Shown: positions 25,176-33,877, counted from the first letter of the stretch. The stretch is DNA of 64,000 nucleotides from Sinorhizobium sp. B11 (GCA_039725955.1 CP091034.1:2418001-2482000); one strand, 5' to 3'. The notes: generated by a model not told the origin, from the letters alone. Program-made: numbers and translations.

Positions 25176-25622
25176 ATGTCCAGCCTGATTGATCCCCCGG
25201 TGGATGACACCTACCGTTCGCTCGGATATGCGCTGAAGCGGGCCCAGCAGGCGCTGCGGGGCCATCTCGACAATGAACTTCGAAACATCGGATTGACGAC
25301 CCCGCAATATTCGGTGCTGGCGGGGCTCGAGTTCAACGCGGGCCTGTCAAGCGCGGAGCTGGCGCGGCGCGCCTTCGTGACAGCGCAGACGATGCAGTCC
25401 ATCATCGCCACACTCGAACGGGACGGCCTCGTGAAACGAACCGCCCACCCGGTGCATGGCCGGGTCCTGACGACCGAACTCACGCCGGACGGCCGGTCGG
25501 CATTGCGCGCGGCCCACGAGATTGTCGCCAAGGCGGAAGCCCTGACCCGAGACGCCGTTGCGCCCGGCGATCCGGAGGTCATCTATGCAGCCTTGCTGCG
25601 GATAGCAGAAGCCATGCGGTGA
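25176..25622 (+). CDS. MarR-family transcriptional regulator
   Basis: 148 residues: LTTPQYSVLAGLEFNAGLSSAELARRAFVTAQTMQSIIATLERDGLVKRTAHPVHGRVLTTELTPDG is a complete MarR DNA-binding domain with wing. AAGGA lies seven bases before the ATG. It probably controls the divergent VOC gene and itself through the palindrome at 25144. Confidence 0.93.
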   Translation: MSSLIDPPVDDTYRSLGYALKRAQQALRGHLDNELRNIGLTTPQYSVLAGLEFNAGLSSAELARRAFVTAQTMQSIIATLERDGLVKRTAHPVHGRVLTTELTPDGRSALRAAHEIVAKAEALTRDAVAPGDPEVIYAALLRIAEAMR

Positions 25623-25667
25623 CCTCCGCATCGCAAGCGACCGGCGCGGATCGACGGCGACAGCCGT

Positions 25668-26081
25668 CTAATGCGCCACCGGTTTGGCATCCTCGCAGTC
25701 GGTCACCGGCACGACGATGCCGGAATAGAGCACGGGCGAACCGCTCTGGTCGCGAAAGGCCCGGCCGAAGGCCGCGACCGTCCGGTAGCGGCCATCGCTG
25801 CCCTGGACGCGATAGATGTTCTGCTGGGCAATTTCGGCGACGATCGCCTGCGAGATCGTCTTTGCGAGATCCGGCTTGTCATCGGGATGGACACGCTCAA
25901 GATAGTCTTCCAGCGGCAGGCCTCGCACCGTGGCGTCGGCATCCATGCCGAAAAGCTCGGCGAGCGCGCTGTCTGCGAAGACGAGATTCCTGACGATATC
26001 CCAGGTATAGATCCCCGCATCCGAGGCCACTTCTTCGACGATCTCGAACGAGTGAACGGCTTTGCCAGTCATTGCCTGCAT
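25668..26081 (-). CDS. single PAS-domain protein
   Basis: 137 residues consisting almost only of one PAS fold: YTWDIVRNLVFADSALAELFGMDADATVRGLPLEDYLERVHPDDKPDLAK is the PAS core plus the PAC-like R-x-x-G-S-D-G-R-Y-R-T segment. No output domain is attached, so it may act by protein-protein contact with a kinase elsewhere. AGGGAC is a modest ribosome site. The ligand cannot be told from the sequence. Confidence 0.85.
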   Translation of the reverse strand: MQAMTGKAVHSFEIVEEVASDAGIYTWDIVRNLVFADSALAELFGMDADATVRGLPLEDYLERVHPDDKPDLAKTISQAIVAEIAQQNIYRVQGSDGRYRTVAAFGRAFRDQSGSPVLYSGIVVPVTDCEDAKPVAH

Positions 26082-26272
26082 GTCCCTGCGACTATTTTAG
26101 TCGAAACTAAAGGTTTGACGGGCAACTTCAAGCTAGGGCCGACCGCAATGCGGGCACCATGGAAACGCACCCGGCCGCCGTTGCTGCATCAAGGGCCAGG
26201 TTGTCGTCGAGCCAGCCTTCCGGCGTCCCGCATCTCAGATATTCGGCTTCTGCCCTGGCCCTTCGCCGATGC

Positions 26273-26992
26273 TCAGCGCGCCATTTCGCTGAACGGACAG
26301 ACATCGTCCTCGAAGGGCACGTGCCTTCGACGAAACTGCGTGCCCTCCACGATCTCCGGCGCGCTGATCCGGTCCATGCGAAAATGCCGGAAATCCCCGC
26401 GCGCGGCATCCCAGCCGACGAGATACCAAAGTTGCGGCAGGATGAGCATGGCCTGCGGTTCGGCCTCGCGCAGCGTTTCCATTCCCCTGGCATCACGGTA
26501 GCGGAACCGCAGATGCAGCCGCTGCAGAAACCCCGTCTCGAAGGCCGGCAACAGCCCGGAATCGATCGACCCGATGTCGGAAATATCCTGTCTGGGCGAC
26601 AATTGCCCGACATAGAGGCAGTCGAGAAGCCGGCGCAGGTCCCGCACTTTCTCTGCCGAAAGCGCCTTTTCGATCTTCGCAAGCCCGGCATCGGCGAGAT
26701 CGGAGAAAGGAAGGGAGCGTGCCGCGCGCATGGCCGCCACGCTGATCAGGAGCGCAAACACCTCTGTGACCGAGAGCCGGGCCGTGGTCTGCACCGATTC
26801 CGGGTCGAGCTGCAGCCCGCCACCGCGGCCGGATTCGGAATGGATGAGAAAACCCTGCTCGCGCAGCGCCCCGATGTCGCGCAGTACCGTTCGCCTGGAA
26901 GCACCCACCTCCTCTGCCAAATCATCGACTGTCGAGCTTCCGTTGCGCCTGAGGATGCGCACGATGGCGTCGTGTCTGAGGCGGATGTTCAT
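26273..26992 (-). CDS. YafY-type HTH/WYL-domain regulator
   Basis: 239 residues. The N-terminal DeoR-like HTH is RHDAIVRILRRNGSSTVDDLAEEVGASRRTVLRDIGALREQGFLI, followed by a C-terminal WYL-like domain (LILPQLWYLVGWDAARGDFRHFRMDRI). It is divergent from a RidA gene, with an 8-bp-arm inverted repeat in the gap. Such regulators are often repressors that respond to a small ligand bound by WYL. Confidence 0.9.
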   Translation of the reverse strand: MNIRLRHDAIVRILRRNGSSTVDDLAEEVGASRRTVLRDIGALREQGFLIHSESGRGGGLQLDPESVQTTARLSVTEVFALLISVAAMRAARSLPFSDLADAGLAKIEKALSAEKVRDLRRLLDCLYVGQLSPRQDISDIGSIDSGLLPAFETGFLQRLHLRFRYRDARGMETLREAEPQAMLILPQLWYLVGWDAARGDFRHFRMDRISAPEIVEGTQFRRRHVPFEDDVCPFSEMAR

Positions 26993-27020
26993 TTGCGCCC
27001 CCTGGAGCTTTCCCGATATT

Positions 27021-27041
27021 CGGTGCCAAAATCTGGCACCG
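27021..27041. promoter_or_regulatory. inverted repeat between YafY and RidA genes
   Basis: CGGTGCCA-AAATC-TGGCACCG, perfect 8-bp arms with a 5-base spacer, 29 bp from the regulator start and 45 bp from the ridA start. This is the expected place for the YafY-type regulator to act on both genes. Confidence 0.6.
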
Positions 27042-27085
27042 ATTTACCTTAGGCGTGTCATGGCAACCCGACAAGGAGACAGACC

Positions 27086-27508
27086 ATGACATCCCATCAA
27101 ACTCTCGCCGCAACGCCTGTTATCGTGAACCCCTCCCATCTTCACGACCCGACACCGCACGGCTACAGCACGGCGGTCATCGCCCCTGCGGCCGGCCGGC
27201 TGGCCTTCATCTCGGGCCAGGGCGCTTACGACCGGAACGGCGCTCTTTCGCCGGATTTCGCTGCCCAGGTGGAACAGGCTTATGCGAACCTCGCCGCCGT
27301 CATCGCAGCACTTGGCGCCCGCCCCGACCAGGTCGTGAAACTGACCGTCTACGTGGTCGGCCACGATATGTCGAAGCTCGGCATACTGACCGAGACCGTC
27401 ACGCGCATGTTCGGCGACAGGCTGCCGGCACAGACGCTGGTTCCGGTGCCGAGACTCGCGATCGACCCCATGCTCTTCGAGGTCGAGGCTGTCGTCCTCC
27501 TGGATTGA
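27086..27508 (+). CDS. RidA/YjgF-family protein
   Basis: 140 residues: YSTAVIAPAAGRLAFISGQGAYDRNGALSPDFAAQVEQAYANLAAVIAALGA is typical of the Rid superfamily. The active-site Arg of true RidA (in the motif near the C-terminus) is matched by VPVPRLAIDPMLFEVEAV. RidA proteins deaminate reactive enamine/imine intermediates; this one may be a specialised Rid subgroup because of its dedicated regulator. AAGGAG ribosome site. Confidence 0.9.
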   Translation: MTSHQTLAATPVIVNPSHLHDPTPHGYSTAVIAPAAGRLAFISGQGAYDRNGALSPDFAAQVEQAYANLAAVIAALGARPDQVVKLTVYVVGHDMSKLGILTETVTRMFGDRLPAQTLVPVPRLAIDPMLFEVEAVVLLD

Positions 27509-27573
27509 GCGGCCGCCCGCGTGAAGAATGGCTGGCCGGCTGAGTACCTTCGCCGGCCAGCCGGACCGCCGGA

Positions 27574-28158
27574 TCAGCCGAGCCCCTCCTCGGCAAGGGC
27601 CTGCGTCACCGAAGGCAGCGTTCGCATATGGGCGAGGAACCTGCCGAGCGCCTCCGGCAGTTCGACGCCGCTCCTCGGCGCGACCGTCAGCACCCAGAAC
27701 AGGTAGCAATCGGCAATCGTCATCTCGTCGCTGACCAGGAACGTCTTGTCGCCCATCTGGCCGGCAAGGATGGCGAAGGACTGCGCGAGCTTTTCGCGGG
27801 CGCGCTCCTTCTCCGGCTCCGGGAAATTCCGGAAAAAGGGCTGGTACCGTGAGTGGATCTCCGACGACATGAAGGCGAGCGCCTCGAGCGCGCGCCAGCG
27901 TATGATGCCGTCCCCGGGCAGCAGCTTGCCGCTCTTCTCGGCGATATAGGCCAGGATGACCTGGTTCTCCGTCAGGATCGCTCCGTCCTCGAGTTCGAGC
28001 GTGGGAATGTAGCCCTTGGGGTTGATCGACAGGAAATCGCGCCCGTCCTCCGTCGTCTTGTCATGCCGGATGCTGGTGAGCCTGTAGGCAAGCCCGGCCT
28101 CGATGAGCGCGATATGATCGGCAAGGCTGCAGGCGCCGGGATAGTAGAAGAGGTTCAT
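27574..28158 (-). CDS. glutathione S-transferase, beta-class-like
   Basis: 194 residues from MNLFYYPGACSLADH behind AGGAG. The YYPGACSLA motif with Tyr, Cys10 and Ser is the beta/PmGST signature. NPKGYIPTLELEDGAILTENQVILAYIA holds the cis-Pro and the glutathione gamma-glutamyl contact (E-N). The C-terminal helical domain has the SDEMTIADCYLFW N-cap. Divergent from an HxlR regulator 124 bp away, which suggests stress-induced expression. Confidence 0.93.
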   Translation of the reverse strand: MNLFYYPGACSLADHIALIEAGLAYRLTSIRHDKTTEDGRDFLSINPKGYIPTLELEDGAILTENQVILAYIAEKSGKLLPGDGIIRWRALEALAFMSSEIHSRYQPFFRNFPEPEKERAREKLAQSFAILAGQMGDKTFLVSDEMTIADCYLFWVLTVAPRSGVELPEALGRFLAHMRTLPSVTQALAEEGLG

Positions 28159-28282
28159 GGTGGTCTCCTGGTGGTGACCCGCCACGCCGGCTTCGCCGCG
28201 AGACAAGGTCTCAGTTGTTGACCACGGCCATCCATGGGACCTAAAATTATCCGTCAAAAGCATATCTTTGGGAGCTGGTCAG

Positions 28283-28651
28283 ATGGATGTGACTGCAAGG
28301 CCGGCAGGCGCCGACTGCAGGGGTGTCAGCGAGATCCTCAGCCGGGTCGGCGACAAATGGACGATCCAGGTCGTCGTCGCACTTCGGCTGGGTGCTCTCC
28401 GCTTCAACGGGCTGAAGCGCCAGATCGGCGGCATCTCGCAGCAGATGCTGACGCGAACGCTGAAGACGCTGGAACGCGACGGCATGATCGCCAGAACCGT
28501 CCACCCCAGCACCCCGCCGCAGGTCGAATATACCTTGACCCCGCTCGGCCATTCCCTGTCGGAAACCGTCCGCCACCTGGCCGACTGGGCAGCTGAAAAC
28601 AGGGGCAGCATCGAGGACAACCGCCTGCGCTACGACGCCGATCATCCATGA
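28283..28651 (+). CDS. HxlR-family transcriptional regulator
   Basis: 122 residues from MDVTARPAGADC behind GGGAG. EILSRVGDKWTIQVVVALRLGALRFNGLKRQIGGISQQMLTRTLKTLERDGMI closely resembles the HxlR protein at 18987. An N-terminal Cys (ADCRGV) is in the sensing position. Probable regulator of the divergent GST gene. Confidence 0.93.
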   Translation: MDVTARPAGADCRGVSEILSRVGDKWTIQVVVALRLGALRFNGLKRQIGGISQQMLTRTLKTLERDGMIARTVHPSTPPQVEYTLTPLGHSLSETVRHLADWAAENRGSIEDNRLRYDADHP

Positions 28652-28748
28652 ACCGGCCTGCCTGCTTCCGGTCCTTCGCCAGAACCGCAAGATCGGTCGA
28701 GCGGATCGCCCCTGCCCGCGTTTAGTTGGAGCCGCCACGGAGGACGGA

Positions 28749-29636
28749 ATGATGAAGGCGGCGCTTCGAAACTACCATGCCCGGATGCAGCGGGTGCTCG
28801 ATCACATAGACCGGCATCTGGATGACGATCTGGACCTGGACGCGCTGAGCGCTATCGCAGCCTTTTCGAAGTTTCACTTTCACCGGCAGTTCTCGGCAAC
28901 CTTTGGTCTGTCGGTGCATCGCTATGTCCAGCTCGCCCGCTTGAAGCGCGCTTCGCACCATCTGGCGTCAAACGGCGACCAGAGTGTCACCGACATAGCA
29001 ATGGATGCCGGTTACGGTGCACCGGATGCCTTTGCCCGCGCCTTTCGGCAACGGTTCGGGCAATCGCCTTCCTCGTTCCGGAGATCGCCCGACTGGGCTC
29101 CGTGGCTTGCCGCCTTCAGGCCCCTCGAAAACGCAAGGAGCAAGCTCATGCAGATAACCTATGAAGAAGACGACGTGACGATCCGCGAAGTGCCGCCAAC
29201 CCCGGTGGCGATCCTGGAACACCGGGGCGACCGGGCAAATCTCGGCACCAGCATCGAGCGGTTCATCGCCTGGCGCAAGGCCGCCGGCCTGTCACCGGAG
29301 ACGAGCCCCACCTTCAACATCTTCCGGTCCCCGAGGATCCCCGCCAATCCGGCGGATTACAGCATGGACATCTGTGTTGGCACCGACCGGCCGATCGATG
29401 CCGACGACGAGGTGATGAAATCGGGCGTGATCCCGGCCGGCCGCTGCGCGGTCATCCGCGTCGTTCACGACACCCACAACCTGGAGCCTGCAGCCCTCTA
29501 TCTCTACCGGGACTGGCTTCCGGCAAGCGGCGAGGAAGCCCGCGATTTCCCGATCTATTGCCAGCGGCATTTCTCCTTCTTCCCTGATGTGCCGGTCCAT
29601 GAGGTCGTCGTGGAATTGTTCCTGCCGCTGAAGTAG
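28749..29636 (+). CDS. AraC-family regulator with GyrI-like effector domain (Rob/SoxS-like)
   Basis: 295 residues. The N-terminal double HTH is RVLDHIDRHLDDDLDLDALSAIAAFSKFHFHRQFSATFGLSVHRYVQLARLKRA and onward. The C-terminal ~150 residues form a GyrI-like/SRPBCC-type ligand-binding module (VPPTPVAILEHRGDRANL, YSMDICVGTDRPI, GRCAVIRVVHDTHNLE). The arrangement matches Rob-type regulators that sense drugs or aromatic acids. GGAGG ribosome site. No obvious adjacent target gene. Confidence 0.93.
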   Translation: MMKAALRNYHARMQRVLDHIDRHLDDDLDLDALSAIAAFSKFHFHRQFSATFGLSVHRYVQLARLKRASHHLASNGDQSVTDIAMDAGYGAPDAFARAFRQRFGQSPSSFRRSPDWAPWLAAFRPLENARSKLMQITYEEDDVTIREVPPTPVAILEHRGDRANLGTSIERFIAWRKAAGLSPETSPTFNIFRSPRIPANPADYSMDICVGTDRPIDADDEVMKSGVIPAGRCAVIRVVHDTHNLEPAALYLYRDWLPASGEEARDFPIYCQRHFSFFPDVPVHEVVVELFLPLK

Positions 29637-29820
29637 CCGCCCCGGCGACGGCCTGCCCTTCCGAGACCAGGGACGGGCGGGCCGCTTCAGGCTGTGCTTC
29701 CCGATGCGATGATCAGTCGATCTCCCGGCTCGCGCTGATTATCGCCACCGCACATCCCGTCAAGCTTTCCCGACCGGCCGCCTTCCCGTACAATCCCTTC
29801 ATCACATGGGGGATTTCATC

Positions 29821-30012
29821 ATGAGCGAAGACGCCTTCAACATGTCCATCCGCAAGTTCCTGAAGGAAGTCGGCGTGACCTCGCAGCGCAAGATCGAGGA
29901 GACGGTGCGCGACGCGCAGATCGGCGGCAAGAAGCTGAAGGTCCGCATGACGCTGACGGCGGAGGGCACCGGCCTCAACCACGTGGTAGCAGGCGAAATC
30001 GAACTTCCCTGA
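29821..30012 (+). CDS. DUF6494-type small protein
   Basis: 63 residues from MSEDAFNMSIRKFLKEVGVTSQ; GGGG lies upstream, and another ATG five codons earlier is less likely. KIEETVRDAQIGGKKLKVRMTLTAEGTGLNHVVAGEIELP is conserved in a small alphaproteobacterial family. Function unknown; cytosolic, alpha/beta. Confidence 0.8.
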   Translation: MSEDAFNMSIRKFLKEVGVTSQRKIEETVRDAQIGGKKLKVRMTLTAEGTGLNHVVAGEIELP

Positions 30013-30045
30013 AGCCTGTCGCGATCTCCACGCTGTCAGCGGCTA

Positions 30046-30582
30046 TCAATATTGAGGCGAGACGCACGCCTGCCTTGGGCCGTGATAGGGCTGGAACGTG
30101 TTGTCGTAAGCCCTGTAGGACCGGTAACGCGCAAAGCACCAGCTTACATGGCCGTTGCCGCCATAGTAGGCCCGGGGATAATAATAGGTCCGGGGATAAT
30201 AGTAGCGTCGTGCATAATATCGCGTCGAGCCGTAATAGTACGGACCGGAATAGCCGCCGTAGTAGCCGGGATCATAATAGCCGGAGCCATAATATCCGGA
30301 GCCGTAATATCCGGGCTGCGCCAGCATTCCGCCGATGATCGCGCCTGCGGCCAGGCCGCCGAGCGCCCAGCCCCAGCCATCGCCGCCATGGTGGTGGTAG
30401 TATCGGCCGTGACCGCCATAGTAGCCGCCGTGATAGCCGCCATAGTAACCGCGGTAGCGTACCAGTTGCGCCTGCTGTGCCTCGACATCAGGGGCGGCGG
30501 CCATGGTGGGAAACGCCTCGGCCGGCAGTGCGCTCGCCAGCGCCGTTGCCAGCGACAGGGCAATGATTGAGAGCCTCTTCAT
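30046..30582 (-). CDS. BA14K-type, Gly/Tyr-rich secreted protein
   Basis: 178 residues from MKRLSIIALSLATALASALPAEA, a signal peptide behind GGAGG. The middle is a Tyr/Gly-rich repeat (YYGGYHGG, YYGSGYYGSGYY, RYYYPRTYYYPR), and a Gly/Ala-rich hydrophobic stretch (WALGGLAAGAIIGGML) may anchor it. The C-terminus HVSWCFARYRSYRAYDNTFQPYHGPRQAC is the BA14K motif first described in Brucella as an immunoreactive, lectin-like protein. Surface location likely. Confidence 0.88.
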   Translation of the reverse strand: MKRLSIIALSLATALASALPAEAFPTMAAAPDVEAQQAQLVRYRGYYGGYHGGYYGGHGRYYHHHGGDGWGWALGGLAAGAIIGGMLAQPGYYGSGYYGSGYYDPGYYGGYSGPYYYGSTRYYARRYYYPRTYYYPRAYYGGNGHVSWCFARYRSYRAYDNTFQPYHGPRQACVSPQY

Positions 30583-30887
30583 TGGCTTCACCTCCGTCTG
30601 CATCCGCCGCGCGTCATTATACCGCGGAAAGGACGGCGTGGCACTCAATTTCCGGGCCTGACTGGTGCTCCTGGAGGGCTGATTTCAGTCGGCATTCCTC
30701 CCGTCCCGACAGCATCGGTCCGAAGACCGGCCGCAACTTCCGGCAAGCCTGACGTGACGTTTCAATGTGGAGCATCTTCACCCGGTCCCCTAACCCGAAT
30801 GCAGCATTGACTGCCTGCCGCTCCGGCCTAGAATCATCAGCGGGTCGAACTGTCGGACTGGGGCTGGCGCATCTTGAGGAGGGTGCC

Positions 30888-31979
30888 ATGCAGAAAACCG
30901 ATAAGCAGAAAACCGATATGCAGCAACCTGACATGCAGAAAGTCGATGCACTCGTCGGTCGCCTCGTGGGCGATCTCGGCGCCAGTGTATCGGGCGTTCT
31001 CGTCGTGCTCGGCGATCATCTCGGGCTGTTCCGGGCGATGATGGACGGGCGGCCGCGCTCCTCTATGGAGCTTGCGGAAACGACCAGTCTCACCGAGCGC
31101 AATGTGCGCGAATGGCTCGCCGCCATGGCGGCTGCCGATTACATCACCTATCACGAGGCCTCGAACAAATTCGCCATGACGCCCGAGCAGGCGCTGGTCT
31201 TCGCCAATGAGGAAAGCCCCGCCTTCTTCGGCGGCGCCTTCGAGATCGTGCAGTCCATGTGGATGGACGAGCCGAAGGTGGAGGATGCCTTCCGCACCGG
31301 CAAGGGCCTCGGCTGGCATGAGCACAGCACCTGCCTTTTCCGCGGCACCGAGCGCTTCTTCCGGCCGGGCTATAACAGCCATCTCGTCACCGAGTGGATC
31401 CCGGCGCTGAAGGGCATGAAGGAAAAGCTGGAAAGCGGGGCAGAAGTCGCCGATGTCGGCTGCGGCCACGGCGCGTCGACGATCCTGATGGCCCAGGCAT
31501 TCCCGAAATCGCATTTCCACGGCTTCGATTATCACGGTCCGTCGATCGAGCGGGCAAAGCGCGCCGCAAAGGACGCCGGTGTGGCCGACCGCGTGACCTT
31601 CAGCAAGGCATCGGCCAAGGATTTCCCGGCCGGCGACTATGATCTGGTGGCCATGTTCGACTGCCTGCACGACATGGGCGACCCTGTCGGGGCCGGCCGC
31701 CATATCCGCGAGACGATGAAAAAGGACGGCACCTGGATGATCGTCGAGCCCTTCGCCCATGACGGGCTGAAGGACAACCTCAACCCCGTCGGCCGCGTCT
31801 ATTACGGCGCCTCGACGATGATCTGCACGCCCGCCTCCATGGCCCAGGAAGTCGGCCTCGGGCTTGGCGCGCAGGCAGGCGAGATGAAGCTGCGCAAGGT
31901 GGCGCTGGATGCCGGATACCACCACTTCCGCCGCGCCAGCGAGACGCCGTTCAACATGATCTTCGAGGTCAGGAACTGA
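30888..31979 (+). CDS. SAM-dependent methyltransferase with winged-helix N-terminus
   Basis: 363 residues from the ATG at 30888 (GAGGAGGGT upstream). The first ~18 residues are a short QKTDKQKTDMQQPDMQK repeat. Next comes a winged-helix module (SSMELAETTSLTERNVREWLAAMAAADYI), then a class I methyltransferase: EVADVGCGHGASTILMA (motif I), HGFDYHGPSIERA, and YDLVAMFDCLHDMGDP (motif IV). It resembles Rv2258c-like methyltransferases. Monocistronic. Confidence 0.88.
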   Translation: MQKTDKQKTDMQQPDMQKVDALVGRLVGDLGASVSGVLVVLGDHLGLFRAMMDGRPRSSMELAETTSLTERNVREWLAAMAAADYITYHEASNKFAMTPEQALVFANEESPAFFGGAFEIVQSMWMDEPKVEDAFRTGKGLGWHEHSTCLFRGTERFFRPGYNSHLVTEWIPALKGMKEKLESGAEVADVGCGHGASTILMAQAFPKSHFHGFDYHGPSIERAKRAAKDAGVADRVTFSKASAKDFPAGDYDLVAMFDCLHDMGDPVGAGRHIRETMKKDGTWMIVEPFAHDGLKDNLNPVGRVYYGASTMICTPASMAQEVGLGLGAQAGEMKLRKVALDAGYHHFRRASETPFNMIFEVRN

Positions 31980-32113
31980 ACGGACTTAAGTGAGATGCCG
32001 GGTGCAGGCTCTGACAGCGAGCATGTCGGAGCCTGGGCTCGCGCATGTTGGTCATTTGCCGTTCTGCCAAATCAGAATAGGCTCCATGCGGCGAATCTTG
32101 CCCCGAGAGCCCG

Positions 32114-32407
32114 ATGACCCTGTTCTGGATTGCATCCCTTCCCTTCATGGCGGTCTTCATTGCCGCCCTGGCCATCGGGCGCGCGAAAAGCCTCTGGCTG
32201 CCGATCGCGGTTGCAGTTGCTTCACTGGCCGCAGGCACGCTCTGCCTTCATTCGATTGTGGTCGCCCCGACCTGCGCGACCGGTGAAAGCGAATGCCTGG
32301 GCGTAACGGTGATCGCCTATCTAATCGCTGTCTTCTGGTGCGCGCCGAGCATTGGATTCGTGCTGCGACTTTACAGCCACGTGCGTTCGGACTTCCGGCG
32401 CAGGTAG
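32114..32407 (+). CDS. small integral membrane protein
   Basis: 97 residues with three hydrophobic spans (LFWIASLPFMAVFIAALAIG, LWLPIAVAVASLAAGTLCL, VTVIAYLIAVFWCAPSIGFVLRL) and a basic tail. Two Cys pairs (CATGESEC) lie in the loop between spans 2 and 3. No recognised family and a weak ribosome site. Confidence 0.55.
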   Translation: MTLFWIASLPFMAVFIAALAIGRAKSLWLPIAVAVASLAAGTLCLHSIVVAPTCATGESECLGVTVIAYLIAVFWCAPSIGFVLRLYSHVRSDFRRR

Positions 32408-32483
32408 GTTGCCCGCTCCCGGGACCGGAACTAGTTCGCAAGCTCTTAAGTATTCATTCAACAACATGCTGTGAAGCGGGAAC

Positions 32484-32506
32484 TATAACCGATTGCGCCG
32501 GTTATA
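32484..32506. repeat. perfect inverted repeat upstream of a small gene
   Basis: TATAACCG-N7-CGGTTATA ends 21 bp before the ATG at 32528. It could be an operator or a 5'-leader hairpin placed just before the ribosome site. Confidence 0.5.
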
Positions 32507-32527
32507 TTCGCAGCAAAGGATAAGGCC

Positions 32528-32731
32528 ATGACCAGGGTCCTGAATTCACGCACAATCATTATTTCGGCAGATCGTCTTGATGATTGCAAGGAATACCTCG
32601 GAACAGACTTCCACCAGCTGATCGACCATGCTCTGAGCGTCGGCTGGTCCATCGACGAGGTCATTGTCGCACTCAGCGGCCTCGCAGAGGAAGAAATCGC
32701 CGTGCCGGAGCGAGCCGTCACCTTGCATTGA
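32528..32731 (+). CDS. small hypothetical protein
   Basis: 67 residues with a good AAGGATAAGG ribosome site and a strong terminator 28 bp after the stop. Sequence: ADRLDDCKEYLGTDFHQLIDHALSVGWSIDEVIVALSGLAEEEI, an acidic helical protein with no signal peptide. It looks like a real small gene; no family recognised. Confidence 0.75.
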   Translation: MTRVLNSRTIIISADRLDDCKEYLGTDFHQLIDHALSVGWSIDEVIVALSGLAEEEIAVPERAVTLH

Positions 32732-32758
32732 AATCCGCAACCGATCGCCATCATTCAG

Positions 32759-32787
32759 AAGGCCGGGCTTTAAAACCCCGGCCTTTT
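32759..32787 (+). terminator. rho-independent terminator
   Basis: Stem AAGGCCGGG / CCCGGCCTT (nine pairs) with an A/T-rich loop and a short T tail. It ends the transcript of the 32528 gene. Confidence 0.8.
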
Positions 32788-32921
32788 CGTGATCGCTCTG
32801 GGAATGTGGCCTGCAATGATTTGGCGGCCTCCACGAGGCCCGGCGCCATCACCAAACACAAAAAACGGCGCTCCAGAGAGCACCGCTTTATCATGCCATG
32901 GCAAGGCGAGGCACAGAGGCC

Positions 32922-33128
32922 CTAAGCCTTCTTGCCCGCTCTCGGCTTTTTCGGCGGCGCCTCGACCGCCTCCTGCGCGAGCCTCAGCGCGCGCAGCTTT
33001 TCGGTCTTCTTCTGCCGGGCGACAGCTTCGCTTTCGAGGATGCCCTTGGCGACAGATGTCGTCTGCTCGGCCTTCGCCTGCGGCGAAAGCTTTTCGGGCT
33101 TGAAGAAAGTGTCTTTCGTCTCGGTCAT
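32922..33128 (-). CDS. small basic hypothetical protein downstream of rpsU
   Basis: 68 residues (MTETKDTFFKPEKLSPQAKAEQTT...), Lys-rich with a PPKKPRAGKKA tail, so probably nucleic-acid- or ribosome-associated. It lies 39 bp after rpsU in the same direction; the GAGG ribosome site is close to the ATG. Confidence 0.7.
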   Translation of the reverse strand: MTETKDTFFKPEKLSPQAKAEQTTSVAKGILESEAVARQKKTEKLRALRLAQEAVEAPPKKPRAGKKA

Positions 33129-33167
33129 GTTTCCTCCTTGTCGATGGAACGGGAGACCGGGAAGGCG

Positions 33168-33410
33168 TCAGCGGCCGCGAGCAATCACCTTCTTCTTCGG
33201 TGCCGGCAGCAGGCCTTCGCGCTGCGCCTGCTTGCGGGCGAGCTTGCGGGCGCGGCGGATCGCTTCACCCTTTTCGCGGGCGCGCTTTTCCGACGGCTTT
33301 TCATAGGCGCTGCGTTCCTTCATTTCGCGGAACACACCTTCGCGCTGCAGCTTCTTCTTGAGCACGCGGAGGGCCTGATCGACATTGTTGTCTCGGACGA
33401 GTACCTGCAA
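33168..33410 (-). CDS. rpsU: 30S ribosomal protein S21
   Basis: 80 residues: MQVLVRDNNVDQALRVLKKKLQREGVFREMKERSAYEKPSEKRAREKGEAIRRARKLARKQAQREG is S21 throughout, and the C-terminus is an alphaproteobacterial basic extension. S21 contributes to initiation at the 3' end of 16S rRNA. It sits in a minus-strand set with csp upstream and a small basic gene downstream, a recurring neighbourhood in rhizobia. Confidence 0.96.
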   Translation of the reverse strand: MQVLVRDNNVDQALRVLKKKLQREGVFREMKERSAYEKPSEKRAREKGEAIRRARKLARKQAQREGLLPAPKKKVIARGR

Positions 33411-33438
33411 GTTTTCTCCTTAATCAGCGTAGCTGCTG

Positions 33439-33729
33439 TTACTTCCTGATGCGGATCACGTTCGAATTGATCCAGCTCGATTTCGGCTTTTCGGGCGCCG
33501 CCTCTGCTTCTGGAAGCGAAGGCGACGAAGGTGATGCCTGGACGTCGATGTCATCCTGGCGGATGCTGCGCTCGAAATTCTCGTTCTGAAACCGAACGCG
33601 ATAGTGGACGAAGCCCTGCGCGGCCGGCAGAATGGACAGAATGTCGCCGGAGCCCGAGGGCTGCGCGCCGCCGAGAACACCATGCTTGAGCATGATGGTG
33701 TCACCCGGACTGTAACGACGATATGCCAT
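33439..33729 (-). CDS. conserved-type hypothetical protein between csp and rpsU
   Basis: 96 residues starting MAYRRYSPGDTIMLKHGVLGGAQPSGSG. It resembles a small beta-barrel (HYRVRFQNENFERSIRQDDIDVQ) with a Pro/Glu-rich tail (SPSSPSLPEAEAAPEKPK). Codon use matches its neighbours. It lies 28 bp before rpsU and is probably co-transcribed with it. Function unknown. Confidence 0.72.
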   Translation of the reverse strand: MAYRRYSPGDTIMLKHGVLGGAQPSGSGDILSILPAAQGFVHYRVRFQNENFERSIRQDDIDVQASPSSPSLPEAEAAPEKPKSSWINSNVIRIRK

Positions 33730-33750
33730 GCCGTTCTACCCTCATGCAAT

Positions 33751-33783
33751 GAAAAATAAAAGGCCGGGACTGCTCCCGACCTT
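33751..33783 (-). terminator. rho-independent terminator of the csp gene
   Basis: On the minus strand, AAGGTCGGG-AGCAGT-CCCGGCCTT (nine pairs, one G-T) is followed by TTATTTTT. It is 95 bp after the csp stop and separates csp from the rpsU group. Confidence 0.75.
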
Positions 33784-33877
33784 CCCAGATCCTGACTTTT
33801 TTCAGGCCAGGCCCTGGCCTCGGTCAACGTCTCCGCGCGCCAGTACATCCGTGGTCGCGCGAAGTCGTGACAAGTTC

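Noticed and set aside
30150..30480. Possible minisatellite
   Set aside because: The repetition comes from Tyr/Gly codons of the BA14K protein, which is open throughout.
30837..31925. 362-codon minus-strand frame
   Set aside because: Antisense to the methyltransferase, which has clear motifs and a ribosome site.
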